IMG/VR virus record: IMGVR_UViG_3300033155_000832
Span: 1-59,301 of that record
Reading direction: 5' to 3' (one strand)
DNA from: a virus
DNA: 59,301 nt
Part shown: positions 7,647-15,193 of the stretch, piece by piece
Layout of the letters: the number at the start of each line of letters is the position of its first letter
How positions within the stretch are numbered: the stretch's first letter is position 1
Translations under genes and position numbers: made by a program
The notes under the pieces: generated by a model
What the model was told of the DNA's origin: nothing
Databases searched by the model: none
Seen by the model: the letters and a program-made list of their open reading frames with translations, nothing else

Positions 7647-8144
7647 TTAGACGGGTACGTAGGTTGCGCGCAGACTGTCAGACGGGACAGGCACGGCTCC
7701 GAGTGTAAAAGTTATTGTAGCCGAGTTTGCGGGGCGCGTATAGTCGTCGCCTTGTTTCTGGACAACCCCGTTGCGGTCGAGCAAGAGGCTCCCGTCTGTA
7801 GCGCCTGCGCTCAATGTGAATATCGTATTCACTCCGTCGGTCGTACCTGCAGGCGTTTCGGTAACCTGAGGTGCCCGTTGTGTCTGCCAATCGGTACCGC
7901 CTAGCTCGCTGTTTACTGCCGACACCACTTCTGCGTCGAAGTCAGTGATGGATGACACCGGCTGTGTGCCTGTATGGTTACTGCGGTTAAAGGCGAAGCC
8001 TAAGATGGTGGCCACGGAAATAACAACCGTAGTGCCTCTTGGGGTCTCGGTCGGGTCTGTGGGGTCGTACCCCACGGCAAACGACCCTGCGGTGTTGCTT
8101 GTTAACGGGAAGGCGTCAACAGGTGTAGGTGTCTGCGCAGGCAT
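7647..8144 (-). CDS. Putative tail fibre protein, 165 aa
   Basis: Contains FNRSNHTGTQPVSSITDFDA, the fibre-type HTGTQ motif, and a C-terminal module (NGVVQKQGDDYTRPANSATI) like that of the downstream fibre gene at 6813-7631, suggesting duplication of a module. ATG at 8144 overlaps the stop of the upstream gene by one base. Probably part of the same fibre assembly. Confidence 0.7.
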   Translation of the reverse strand: MPAQTPTPVDAFPLTSNTAGSFAVGYDPTDPTETPRGTTVVISVATILGFAFNRSNHTGTQPVSSITDFDAEVVSAVNSELGGTDWQTQRAPQVTETPAGTTDGVNTIFTLSAGATDGSLLLDRNGVVQKQGDDYTRPANSATITFTLGAVPVPSDSLRATYVPV

Positions 8145-8461
8145 TAGAGCACCGGTGTTGGAGGAGTCTCGGGTCGCACCTGTAGCTTCACCTCGCGCTC
8201 ATGCGCCATGATCATTAGGCTCGCCTGTGCGCCTCCTGCTAGGCCTGTAACCCACATATAAGGGTAGAGCATGATCGCCTGTGCTTCGATAGGCTGTTCG
8301 GTATCCCTGCGCACCACGTGTATGTCGATGGCGTCTGTTGGGGCGGGGATCAGAGACCCGTACACTGTGACGGTGGTAGAACCTCCGAACAGTAGCTGGT
8401 AACGCCCGAGGTTCGTGCCGGGGTGTTGTACGCGGTACAGAATGTCAGCGGAGAGTTTCAT
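8144..8461 (-). CDS. Hypothetical protein in fibre cluster, 105 aa
   Basis: Beta-strand-rich small protein (LGRYQLLFGGSTTVTVYGSL) with a proline-rich end (RPETPPTPVL). It overlaps both neighbours by 1-4 nt, so it is translationally coupled with the fibre genes. No family recognised; a small virion or fibre-associated component is a guess from context. Confidence 0.6.
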   Translation of the reverse strand: MKLSADILYRVQHPGTNLGRYQLLFGGSTTVTVYGSLIPAPTDAIDIHVVRRDTEQPIEAQAIMLYPYMWVTGLAGGAQASLMIMAHEREVKLQVRPETPPTPVL

Positions 8462-8673
8462 CTTGTAGTGTCAAACCAGTTCTGCGGTCGTGGGAACGCC
8501 ATATTCGTATCTAGGTCGCGATACAATGGGCGCGAGAGGTCGAACGTGAGGGAGCGCTCTATCTGTGTCACAATAGCTCCGCAGTCCCACGCAAGATTCA
8601 CGAGGCACTTGGACATATCCATAGACACCACGCCTTTAGTCAGGTCGAGCGATACTAGGTATAGACATGCCAT
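8458..8673 (-). CDS. Small hypothetical protein, 71 aa
   Basis: ATG at 8673 has a strong Shine-Dalgarno (GGAGG, six bases upstream) and the stop overlaps the next start by four bases (ATGA). A TATAAT at 8693-8698 upstream lacks a good -35, so I do not call a promoter. The product (MACLYLVSLDLTKGVVSMDM at the start) has no recognised motif. Confidence 0.6.
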   Translation of the reverse strand: MACLYLVSLDLTKGVVSMDMSKCLVNLAWDCGAIVTQIERSLTFDLSRPLYRDLDTNMAFPRPQNWFDTTR

Positions 8674-8700
8674 AAAAGCCTCCGTAGTGCTTATTATACC

Positions 8701-9006
8701 TTAAAGGTCGGGTAACCCTTTTTTATTAGGAGGGTCATCGGCAGGCGGGGGTGGCGGTGGCGGTGCGAAGTGTTTCGACTCCACCTGCCCTATCGGAGAG
8801 ATTGACAAATCGGATAACTTGAATTTACTGCGCGCGTCTTCGAGCGCTGTCTCTTTTTCCACGTCGGGCGTCAGCCTGCGCATATCGTAATAATCCTGCA
8901 CATCGTCCTCGCTGGGCTTATAAGCCTCCACCAGACCGTGCGTCCACGCTTCGATAGGGGTAGGGGTCTGCTCTAACAGCCACGCGCGTATAAGTGTCTT
9001 GTCCAT
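8701..9006 (-). CDS. Hypothetical protein with poly-proline tail, 101 aa
   Basis: Start chosen at ATG 9006 (MDKTLIRAWLLEQTPTPIEA), two bases after the upstream stop and with GGAG upstream; a longer in-frame extension exists but overlaps the neighbour. A run of seven prolines sits near residues 82-88, followed by ADDPPNKKGLPDL. The first part is acidic and helical. No family recognised. Confidence 0.6.
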   Translation of the reverse strand: MDKTLIRAWLLEQTPTPIEAWTHGLVEAYKPSEDDVQDYYDMRRLTPDVEKETALEDARSKFKLSDLSISPIGQVESKHFAPPPPPPPADDPPNKKGLPDL

Positions 9007-9008
9007 TA

Positions 9009-9353
9009 TCAGGCTCCGGTTAATGTGCGTACGCGCTCCCGCAGGGAGTCTGTTATGGCGCGCCTCTGTAGTACATGATAACCGACTTTGGCAATGTACT
9101 CCGGCAATAACCAACCTAGGATTATATCCACGCCTGAGGGTTGATTACTGGGGCAGATCAAGAAGTCTTTGTCAGGGTCAAGTACGCGGGGCGTGAGCTC
9201 TGCGTACGCACGTTCGCGTGCTTCGTGGTGTGCGTGGCTTCCGTACACATAGGCATGCGGTATCCCGTTGTCGACCAACACCACCACCGACGTACTGGTT
9301 GTGATTCTACGAGCTGTGCGGGTTAGCGCCTGTTGTAGTAGTCGGGAAAGCAT
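9009..9353 (-). CDS. Hypothetical protein, 114 aa
   Basis: Start placed at ATG 9353 (MLSRLLQQALTRTARRITTS), which avoids overlap with the upstream gene; an in-frame start at 9413 would overlap it by 37 nt. Neither has a clear Shine-Dalgarno. The sequence contains SVVVLVDNGIPHAYVYGSHA, probably alternating strands, and a helical end (SLRERVRTLTGA). Function unknown. Confidence 0.55.
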   Translation of the reverse strand: MLSRLLQQALTRTARRITTSTSVVVLVDNGIPHAYVYGSHAHHEARERAYAELTPRVLDPDKDFLICPSNQPSGVDIILGWLLPEYIAKVGYHVLQRRAITDSLRERVRTLTGA

Positions 9354-9376
9354 AGGACGTCCGTGTCGGGTTAGCG

Positions 9377-10000
9377 TTAAAGGGGCGTGTGTGTCACGGT
9401 GACACACTGCCACTCGTGTTCTTTATTGACGGTTGTACCTGCTAGCAGTATGGTGTTGGCCAGCTCGGTTAGAACCGCAAACATGGTGGGGGTCGAGGCG
9501 AGGGTGGTGCACGTCCTGCCATGGTTAGATCCGGCCTCCACTCGGGCGTTGCATGCCCACAGCCATGCCTGTGTGATTGCTTCATTTGGACTGGGCGCGA
9601 GGAAGGATTCCTGTGCTATGATCCTGTCTCCTTCGGCACGGCTGACGGTGAGCGTGGCCGACGGTAGTGACATATCGCGTGTGATCCATTCCAGCGTGGC
9701 ATCCGACCGCACCGCTTCGTCCTGTGCCACGTCTGTGACCGCCTGTATGTTGTAGTAGTGGTCGACGATACCCGCTAGCCGACTCTCGTGCCTCTCCTCG
9801 ACCCGCACCGCAACGACAAACGGTACCACCGCTGTTATGCTGGCAGTACTGTACGTCCGCAGTAATTCAGTTTTATAATCGTAGGTGTCGAGAGGAGGTA
9901 CGCCCTGCTCTTGGGTGGGGGGCGTGACCGGGGGGGTCTGTGCTTTGCGCCTGCGTAAGTGCTTCCGTGTGAATAGAGCTGTTAACGTGCTAAGAAGCAT
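9377..10000 (-). CDS. Hypothetical protein, 207 aa
   Basis: A basic N-terminus (residues 11-19, RKHLRRRKA) precedes a Pro/Thr-rich linker and a mixed alpha/beta domain (about 40-207). The last codons contain a 19-bp perfect inverted repeat (9389-9407) that could fold at the 3' end of the message. ATG at 10000 overlaps the upstream gene by 19 nt. No family recognised. Confidence 0.6.
   Translation of the reverse strand: MLLSTLTALFTRKHLRRRKAQTPPVTPPTQEQGVPPLDTYDYKTELLRTYSTASITAVVPFVVAVRVEERHESRLAGIVDHYYNIQAVTDVAQDEAVRSDATLEWITRDMSLPSATLTVSRAEGDRIIAQESFLAPSPNEAITQAWLWACNARVEAGSNHGRTCTTLASTPTMFAVLTELANTILLAGTTVNKEHEWQCVTVTHTPL
9389..9407. repeat. Perfect 19-bp inverted repeat
   Basis: GTGTGTCAC-G-GTGACACAC, nine-base arms around one central base, in the final codons of 9377-10000. 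Its half-sites are the same letters as the dispersed GTGACA/TGTCAC palindrome but inside out. It could be an mRNA hairpin at a gene end or a protein-binding site. Confidence 0.5.
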
Positions 10001-10179
10001 GTGTACTCCCCCTTATCTACTAGAACGCCATCGCAGGTGATCGACAAGGGCGCACAGGCGCTAACCATTCTACGCCGGTACTCATCTTGTACCCGCCTGA
10101 CCGTTATTGCGGCCTTTTTAAGCGTAGTGGCGCGTGCGATACAGTCCGTGCCTTTGTATACGACGTAAGGCTTACTCAT
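9982..10179 (-). CDS. Small hypothetical protein, 65 aa
   Basis: Start at ATG 10179 (MSKPYVVYKGTDCIARATTL) overlapping the upstream stop by 8 nt; upstream extensions would sit fully inside the neighbour. Small, basic in the middle (VRRVQDEYRRR), three cysteines. No function recognised. Confidence 0.55.
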   Translation of the reverse strand: MSKPYVVYKGTDCIARATTLKKAAITVRRVQDEYRRRMVSACAPLSITCDGVLVDKGEYTCFLAR

Positions 10180-10459
10180 CTTCGTCACCGTCCTCGATCG
10201 CAGGCGCCTGCTCAGTCGGAGGCTCCTGCACGGGTTCCTTCGTCTCACGGAACAATAGTAAATCCACTATTACGTACAACAAGCCTACCGGCAGGAGTGC
10301 CATGATGTCCAGCAGGATGCTCGGAAGGAAACGTAGTTGTCTGCGCTTGCGTGCGAGCATAAGGTCGATCTTGGGGAGGGTATAGGCGGTCAACAAGGAG
10401 AGCAGTGACCATGCGAGCACGATCAGTCCTAGGTGCTGTAAAGTCGTAAGATTATTCAA
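10172..10459 (-). CDS. Small membrane protein with two predicted helices, about 95 aa
   Basis: Two hydrophobic segments (HLGLIVLAWSLLSLLTAYTL and FLPSILLDIMALLPVGLLYV, then IVDLLLF) are separated by a basic loop (ARKRRQLR). The C-terminus is very acidic (EQAPAIEDGDEDE). Start is uncertain: a TTG at 10459 has GGAG five bases upstream and overlaps the HNH-like gene by 8 nt, while a GTG at 10492 has no Shine-Dalgarno. The topology would suit a holin-like or membrane-anchoring protein, but no lysin is adjacent, so the role is open. Confidence 0.55.
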   Translation of the reverse strand: MNNLTTLQHLGLIVLAWSLLSLLTAYTLPKIDLMLARKRRQLRFLPSILLDIMALLPVGLLYVIVDLLLFRETKEPVQEPPTEQAPAIEDGDEDE

Positions 10460-10904
10460 CGTAACTCCATCGGGTTCGGTTTTGGACGGCACTGACGGTT
10501 GCCACTGCGATTCCGTAATCTACTGCTATTTCTTTGAGCGGGCGACGGTCAAGTCGGATTGCACGTACTTTGTCTTCGTTCAACTTGGCGCGGTTGTTGG
10601 CCACGCCACGGTTACACGAGAACCCTGCGGATGCGAATAGGTTCTCGAGTGCGCAGTTCTTAGGGTTGCCGTCGAGATACTTGACGTATCGTTTGCCTCT
10701 GCGCTGGTGGAACGCCCGCAGAATCAGGTGAGGTAACCTGCGGGGTGCGTAGTTCTTCCCGCGGGCGATTGTTACGTACATGACACGGTCTTGCTCACTG
10801 TATCGGGCTTCGACTAGGACGCCTCGGCAGTAGATGTTACCGTCTGTGTCGGCTGTGTAGTGTTTATAGCCGGGGATGCTGGCTGTTTTCAGATTCGTAG
10901 GCAT
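10452..10904 (-). CDS. HNH-like homing endonuclease family protein, catalytic His apparently lost, 150 aa
   Basis: Begins with a domain like those preceding HNH motifs in free-standing phage homing endonucleases (IPGYKHYTADTDGNIYCRG). The core LPHLILRAFHQRRGK...KYLDGNPKNCALENL aligns with the usual HRLVAEAF...NHIDGNKxNNxxENL, but the key His of NHIDGN is replaced by Tyr/Lys here. A C-terminal helix-turn-helix follows (LKEIAVDYGIAVATVSAVQN). ATG at 10904 has GAGG upstream. Either a degenerate homing endonuclease or a DNA-binding protein derived from one. It sits among accessory genes, consistent with mobile insertion. Confidence 0.7.
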   Translation of the reverse strand: MPTNLKTASIPGYKHYTADTDGNIYCRGVLVEARYSEQDRVMYVTIARGKNYAPRRLPHLILRAFHQRRGKRYVKYLDGNPKNCALENLFASAGFSCNRGVANNRAKLNEDKVRAIRLDRRPLKEIAVDYGIAVATVSAVQNRTRWSYVE

Positions 10905-10955
10905 TGTTGACCTCGGTATCTGTATACGGCGATTGCGTCGCTGAGGCTTGGTTTG

Positions 10956-11315
10956 TTATTCTTTGTACACCCACTCGGAGGCGTCTGCATAGGTTGCAAG
11001 GGCGGTCTGGGCGTTATAGATGGTCTCGTCGTCTATCGTCAGTCCTACGGAAGCGTCGCTCGCGTCGAACATAAGCACTTCGGTTACTGCCTCGGACGAC
11101 TCTGCTAGTTCGCGTAAGTTTATCGACACAGCCACTCCTTCTACTCCTGCGATACACACGCCTTTATCGTCAGCGTAATACGTAGGGACGGGGTCGGAAC
11201 CGCGTAAGGCCTTGGCTATTCCAGCTTCAGCACACTGTGGTAGGTCGAAGGCGTCTGCGAAGATCGCCGCTAGTATGTCTACTCCGCGTTGTCGGATGTC
11301 AAGGTCTGTGGTCAT
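10956..11315 (-). CDS. Hypothetical acidic protein, 119 aa
   Basis: ATG at 11315 with the phage-wide Shine-Dalgarno/leader (AGGAGAACACC). Acidic protein (MTTDLDIRQRGVDILAAIFA at the start) with alternating strand-like and helical stretches and no recognised motif. It is the first gene after the promoter at 11349-11377 and therefore one of the six genes expressed from the shared promoter-leader cassette. Such cassettes in phages often drive early host-interaction genes; that is inference. Confidence 0.65.
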   Translation of the reverse strand: MTTDLDIRQRGVDILAAIFADAFDLPQCAEAGIAKALRGSDPVPTYYADDKGVCIAGVEGVAVSINLRELAESSEAVTEVLMFDASDASVGLTIDDETIYNAQTALATYADASEWVYKE

Positions 11316-11348
11316 GGTGTTCTCCTGTGGAGGGTAAGGTGTTGCCAT

Positions 11349-11377
11349 AGTTTACACACTTGCCGTCACTTTGTCAA
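11349..11377 (-). promoter_or_regulatory. Sigma70-like promoter
   Basis: -35 TTGACA (11372-11377), 17-nt spacer ending CAAGTGTG, -10 TAAACT (11349-11354). Upstream of the -35 is a different A/T-rich inverted repeat (TTTGC-N8-GCAAA), in the position where four sister promoters have ATATAC/GTATAT. It drives 10956-11315. Confidence 0.85.
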
Positions 11378-11386
11378 GCGTTTTGC

Positions 11387-13297
11387 TTATTTTTGCAAAG
11401 TCTTCAGATACTCGCAATATCCGGCCACGTCTTTGAATACCACCACGGCACCGTGGTGCCCTGCCATCTTATGCGAGCTGTCAGGGTGTGTTAAGTAGTT
11501 ACCTTGGGCGGGCAACCATCCGTTTTGCTTAGCGCGGTCGAGCATAGCCGTGGACGTGCCTTGTGCGTTATGGATCGTTACTCCGTACTCAGGTAAGGTA
11601 CCTGCGGTAGCCGTCTGTGCCCCGTACACGACCCCGCTGTCTCCGTAGTAGTCGGTGGCGCGACCGTACCTATCGGCCATTTCCTCAAGCGCTGGATCCA
11701 GCTGTGCACGGACTTCTTCGATCTGGTTATCGCCGTTCAGGTTGAATTCCCGCTCACCGATCCGATACACCGTACGCATGACGTTCTCGATTCCCTCGCC
11801 TTCGAAGAGCCACCGCCCGTGCTGGTTCTCGAGCACCACGTCATTGCCCCGCTGGGTGACGCTGAACGTGTCTTGTAGGATCTGCGGGCAGGTGCGGAGT
11901 GCTTGCGCCTTGTCGTCGTCTAGCTCGTGCAGACTGTTGAAGTACGGGGAGTGCTCCACGCTGTCCGTAACCATGGGTATAGACAGTACTGTACCCTTTC
12001 GGTACCCGCCCCGTCCGCCCTTATGTAGTACGTCCTCGCGCAAGATCACAGTCGCAGTTCGCCTGCGTCCGCCTTGGGGCAGGGTGTGAATACGCACCAC
12101 GCCTGTGTGAACGCCCACGTGCGGGACATTCCAACACGCGATACAATCGTCTCCGTTCTCAAACTGTTGCACCACCGGAATCGTATTCTCATCGGTGCCC
12201 TGCCACTTCTTAGGGAGGGTGGCAACCACGACAGGGTCTTTGCGCAGTTTCTCCGCGGCGTCACGGAGCGCTTTCATCACCTGCTCACGTACCGCAGGGG
12301 TGAATGTCTGGTGCCAGACGCCTTTACCGCCTGACGCCTTGTAGTAGCCTCGCGCTCCGTTGGTGGTTATGTGACGCGCGAGTTTGTGGCCTTCCTCGTG
12401 CTTGTACGTCCCGCGGGCACTGTACAACGCAATAGGGCGGGCAACATTGCCTATGAATTCGTCGAACATGTTCTTAGCGATCCATGTCGCCGCTCGGCTA
12501 GCCAAGGCCTTTGCCTGCTTAGCGTCAGGCTCAGTGACCTTACCCTCGAGTAGGCTCACGTTTACCAGTCGCGCCTGCCACTCGTTTTCCTCGAGAGAGA
12601 GTTGTCGCGTGCCTGCGTTGGCAACCGTGGAATAGGTGATGCTGTCCTCTGATACGTGGCTTACGTAGTGATCGAGCGACATCGACAGAGCGGTTACCGC
12701 TTCCTCGAACGTCTTACCCTGTACCAGAGGTTCGTAATTCTCATCAGGTCGTACGTATATGAAATCTTGGCGGGGCGATAGCACGTACCCTTGGTAGGTC
12801 GCTGGAAGATCTTGCCCCTCTTTTAAGTTGACGGCCACGGCATCCCGTACGCAGGTAGATGTTCCGGTTACCGCGCCTAGCTCGTGCAACAACGACAACG
12901 CGGTCTTCGTCCGCTCGCTGGGGGTCATAGACTCCCACGCGCGTGACTGTCCTACCTGCGAAGTGTTGATACTGTTATTGACGTCTTTCGGCTGGCGCTC
13001 CGAGTCGTTGAGCAGTTCCGGAGGGACGTAGACGCCTGTATAGTCGCTGAAGACCTCTCCGTCTTCGAGCGGGTCTCCGTATTTAATGCGAAACTTCGCG
13101 TCTATCTGTTGACGCTTGAGTACCGTACGTAGTGATTCTGCGTTGAGGCGTAGGAACATCGCGACCGGTGTGCTCTTGTCGACAACCGTCGTGACGTACG
13201 CGGACTGAACGTAGTCATCGAGGGTGTGGAGCCACGCACGTACCTTGCGGAGGGTGGCGTCGTCTGCTGTATCTAGTTCGGTGGCGTCTGTTTGCAT
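11387..13297 (-). CDS. Large protein of unknown function with HEEGH metallopeptidase-like motif, 636 aa
   Basis: No family recognised over most of the length. Residues 299-309 read KHEEGHKLARH: HExxH (H300, E301, H304) is the zinc-binding and catalytic signature of many metallopeptidases, and H309 follows. It is preceded by LYSARGTYK and followed by a Gly-rich stretch (GARGYYKASGGKGVW). The C-terminal region (about 480-600) has LENQHGRWLFEGEGIENVMR and DRYGRATDYYGDSG. It is the third gene of a unit driven from 14241-14269, after a small helical protein and a zinc-ribbon protein. A chance HExxH in a 636-residue protein is possible, so peptidase activity is a hypothesis. It could equally be a large virion-internal or host-takeover protein. 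Confidence 0.65.
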   Translation of the reverse strand: MQTDATELDTADDATLRKVRAWLHTLDDYVQSAYVTTVVDKSTPVAMFLRLNAESLRTVLKRQQIDAKFRIKYGDPLEDGEVFSDYTGVYVPPELLNDSERQPKDVNNSINTSQVGQSRAWESMTPSERTKTALSLLHELGAVTGTSTCVRDAVAVNLKEGQDLPATYQGYVLSPRQDFIYVRPDENYEPLVQGKTFEEAVTALSMSLDHYVSHVSEDSITYSTVANAGTRQLSLEENEWQARLVNVSLLEGKVTEPDAKQAKALASRAATWIAKNMFDEFIGNVARPIALYSARGTYKHEEGHKLARHITTNGARGYYKASGGKGVWHQTFTPAVREQVMKALRDAAEKLRKDPVVVATLPKKWQGTDENTIPVVQQFENGDDCIACWNVPHVGVHTGVVRIHTLPQGGRRRTATVILREDVLHKGGRGGYRKGTVLSIPMVTDSVEHSPYFNSLHELDDDKAQALRTCPQILQDTFSVTQRGNDVVLENQHGRWLFEGEGIENVMRTVYRIGEREFNLNGDNQIEEVRAQLDPALEEMADRYGRATDYYGDSGVVYGAQTATAGTLPEYGVTIHNAQGTSTAMLDRAKQNGWLPAQGNYLTHPDSSHKMAGHHGAVVVFKDVAGYCEYLKTLQK

Positions 13298-13322
13298 AAT
13301 ATGCCGTAGGGTTAGCGTTACG

Positions 13323-13694
13323 TTATTTTACCGCTTTTTGCTCTTTCGCGAGGTCTTTGAGGGCTTTGCGCTCTTTATACTCCTCGTTTAGTTGCTTCCA
13401 TAGTGCATTATAGTGCGTACGCCCTTCGCGCATGTCGATAATATCCGTGCTTCCACTGTCCATCCAGTCAAGCATGGTAGCGAGCTCCCGTCCGAGCTCC
13501 TCGAGGATAGGCTGAGCGCATGCCGGACATAGGTTAGCCGTAGACCCGCTCTTCCCCTGTCCTTGGCACAGGCGGAGGCGGATATGAGGCATCGGTTGTT
13601 TACATGACGAACACGGGCTTCGGTGTCGTTTAGTGGTTTCTATCCACTCGACACGTACGCCCGCTAGCCATAGTCCTTTTTTTCGTACAGTCAT
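13323..13694 (-). CDS. Zinc-ribbon-like small protein, 123 aa
   Basis: Two CxxC knuckles, CSSC (C28, C31) and CPAC (C56, C59), with an extra Cys at 43, make a probable zinc ribbon in the first half. The second half is charged and helical (WKQLNEEYKERKALKDLAKE). Middle gene of the three-gene unit 14202-11387. A nucleic-acid-binding or adaptor role would be typical, but none can be assigned. Confidence 0.65.
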   Translation of the reverse strand: MTVRKKGLWLAGVRVEWIETTKRHRSPCSSCKQPMPHIRLRLCQGQGKSGSTANLCPACAQPILEELGRELATMLDWMDSGSTDIIDMREGRTHYNALWKQLNEEYKERKALKDLAKEQKAVK

Positions 13695-13704
13695 AATTTC
13701 CTAC

Positions 13705-14202
13705 TTACTTGAATGTGACGACGTCACTGACCGTCACCTTGCCGTATGTCGCGCGCCCGTCCTTGTCGATAGACGCCTTGCACAGGACGGTGACACTTTC
13801 CTCGAATTTAGACACGTCAACGCCTTTGAAATACTGAACGGTGTCCGATTTGGCGAACGCTATTGCTTTGCTCCGTAGTGCTAGCTTGAGCAGGCTGAGC
13901 GCCATCCCCTTCCAGTTTATTGTGTACTTGGCTGTGGGGCGAACCGCTAGGGTTACCACACCTTCTTCTACTTGACCACGGTTATAGGCGCACACCAACT
14001 GCGACTTGTATTGTTTCGTAATAGCCGTCAGTTGTTTCGCCTTGTCGTTGAGCGATTTGGTTGCCTGTATGTGGTGTTGAGAGGCGCGGTCGTCTGGGAG
14101 CGTCAGCTCAGGCAGGTCGTCGATCGCCTCTTGTAAGCGGTATAGGCGCGCCTGTAGGTCGTTGCGTTCGGTACGTATGGTCTGGTTCGGGATCTTGGGC
14201 AT
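13705..14202 (-). CDS. Hypothetical helical protein, 165 aa
   Basis: ATG at 14202 with the shared GGAGAACACC Shine-Dalgarno. Residues 10-75 form a probable coiled coil (RNDLQARLYRLQEAIDDLPE, then QLTAITKQYKSQL). A mixed region follows with VTLAVRPTAKYTINWKGMAL and a C-terminal strand-rich part. First gene of a unit that continues into the zinc-ribbon and HEEGH proteins. Unknown function. Confidence 0.65.
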   Translation of the reverse strand: MPKIPNQTIRTERNDLQARLYRLQEAIDDLPELTLPDDRASQHHIQATKSLNDKAKQLTAITKQYKSQLVCAYNRGQVEEGVVTLAVRPTAKYTINWKGMALSLLKLALRSKAIAFAKSDTVQYFKGVDVSKFEESVTVLCKASIDKDGRATYGKVTVSDVVTFK

Positions 14203-14240
14203 GGTGTTCTCCGTTGGAGGGTGAGGGGTTGTGTCCGTTC

Positions 14241-14294
14241 ATTTTACACACTTCGGTAACACGTGTCAAGCCCCGTATATACTTTTTCGTATAT
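14241..14294 (-). promoter_or_regulatory. Sigma70-like promoter with AT-rich inverted repeat
   Basis: -35 TTGACA (14264-14269), 17-nt spacer ending GAAGTGTG, -10 TAAAAT (14241-14246), and the ATATAC-N6-GTATAT repeat at 14277-14294. It drives the unit 14202-11387. Confidence 0.9.
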
Positions 14295-14301
14295 TTTTCT
14301 G

Positions 14302-14541
14302 TCAGGTCTGCGCGTCGTCTTCTAATGTATAGTCGGTACTGGTACCGGTTTCGATTGTGACGCGATGGCCTGTAGTGCGTACGTGACGTCGAACAGCGTT
14401 GCGCAGGCTCTGCGCAGTAGGGGTGACGTCTGTGTGTATCCCCTCGTACCACGAACATTCGGGGTCGGTGCACACTGCGTGGTGGTGTACTATGCCGTAT
14501 CGCGTCACTTTTACGTGTTTACGCTTCGTACGGTTGTTCAT
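14302..14541 (-). CDS. Small C2H2-type zinc-binding-like protein, 79 aa
   Basis: CTDPEC (C24, C29) and HVRTTGH (H53, H59) are spaced to bind one zinc, with a helical segment between (AQSLRNAVRRHVRTTGH). Small proteins of this C/C/H/H layout are frequent in phage accessory regions. The stop of the upstream gene overlaps its start by four bases (ATGA), so translation is probably coupled. Specific role unknown. Confidence 0.65.
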   Translation of the reverse strand: MNNRTKRKHVKVTRYGIVHHHAVCTDPECSWYEGIHTDVTPTAQSLRNAVRRHVRTTGHRVTIETGTSTDYTLEDDAQT

Positions 14542-15122
14542 GCGTTTTCGCGCTTGTCTGTGGCCTCGGTAACCGCGTCCGCTTTGCCGTTGACCTTTGG
14601 GCGGACAACGTCAGCGCCTGTGGTGACGTCAACGCCTCCCACGAGCGTGCTGTCTTCTACGAGCATACCATCGGACTCTTGTGCTTTGTCTTCTTCAGGA
14701 TGTAACATGTGCTTTTTCCTTCGTTTTATGCGACTGAACGCGAGATAGGGTTGAATACGTTCGAAGACACTCCATACAGTATGTAGCGACTCGATGTACG
14801 CGGGAGAGAGGTTGTCTTGTTGTGCCTGTCGGTGGCACTCGGACTTGAAGTTTGGGTAGGTGATCGCGGTGACCAGCGCACCCACGAGCGCGCGCATAAC
14901 CGGCACAGGTAGGATAAGGCGGTAAGCATAGTCGCGCCCTATGGTGGCATGTAACTGCGTGTGTTCGTCGATACCTTGGATGCCGTTGTCGATTGCGAAG
15001 TCGAGCAGGTTACGTAGTGCCTGCTCTTCCCGTGCACGGATGAGCGCGCACGGGCTCGGGTGCTCATCTTGGGGGTTTTTGACGACGATTGAATACATGC
15101 CTAAGTTGGTTTGTAACCACAT
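14538..15122 (-). CDS. Conserved phage/actinobacterial-type protein of unknown function, 194 aa
   Basis: Start fixed at ATG 15122 by the shared GGAGAACACC. The first 110 residues (MWLQTNLGMYSIVV, LIRAREEQALRNLLDF, YAYRLILPVPVMRAL, ITYPNFKSEC) follow a pattern I recognise from a widespread family of short proteins with unknown function in phages and actinobacteria. From about 125 there is a helical, then low-complexity acidic/Thr-rich tail unique to this copy (ending ATDKRENA). It begins a two-gene unit driven from 15165-15193. Confidence 0.65.
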   Translation of the reverse strand: MWLQTNLGMYSIVVKNPQDEHPSPCALIRAREEQALRNLLDFAIDNGIQGIDEHTQLHATIGRDYAYRLILPVPVMRALVGALVTAITYPNFKSECHRQAQQDNLSPAYIESLHTVWSVFERIQPYLAFSRIKRRKKHMLHPEEDKAQESDGMLVEDSTLVGGVDVTTGADVVRPKVNGKADAVTEATDKRENA

Positions 15123-15164
15123 GGTGTTCTCCTTAAGAGAGGGTAAGTTTTGGTTGGTCGGTTC

Positions 15165-15193
15165 AGTATACACACTTCGGTAACTGTTGTCAA
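15165..15193 (-). promoter_or_regulatory. Sigma70-like promoter
   Basis: -35 TTGACA (15188-15193), 17-nt spacer ending GAAGTGTG, -10 TATACT (15165-15170). The -35 overlaps the stop region of the upstream gene (15190-15900). It lacks the ATATAC/GTATAT repeat. Leader ends in GGAGAACACC-ATG. Confidence 0.85.

Noticed and set aside
8693-8721. TATAAT upstream of the gene at 8458-8673 as a promoter
   Set aside because: No acceptable -35 at 16-18 nt and no AAGTGTG element.
8705-8725. GGGTAACCC followed by a T-run on the plus strand, looking like a terminator
   Set aside because: The stem is only four pairs, it lies in the coding end of 8701-9006, and no plus-strand gene precedes it.
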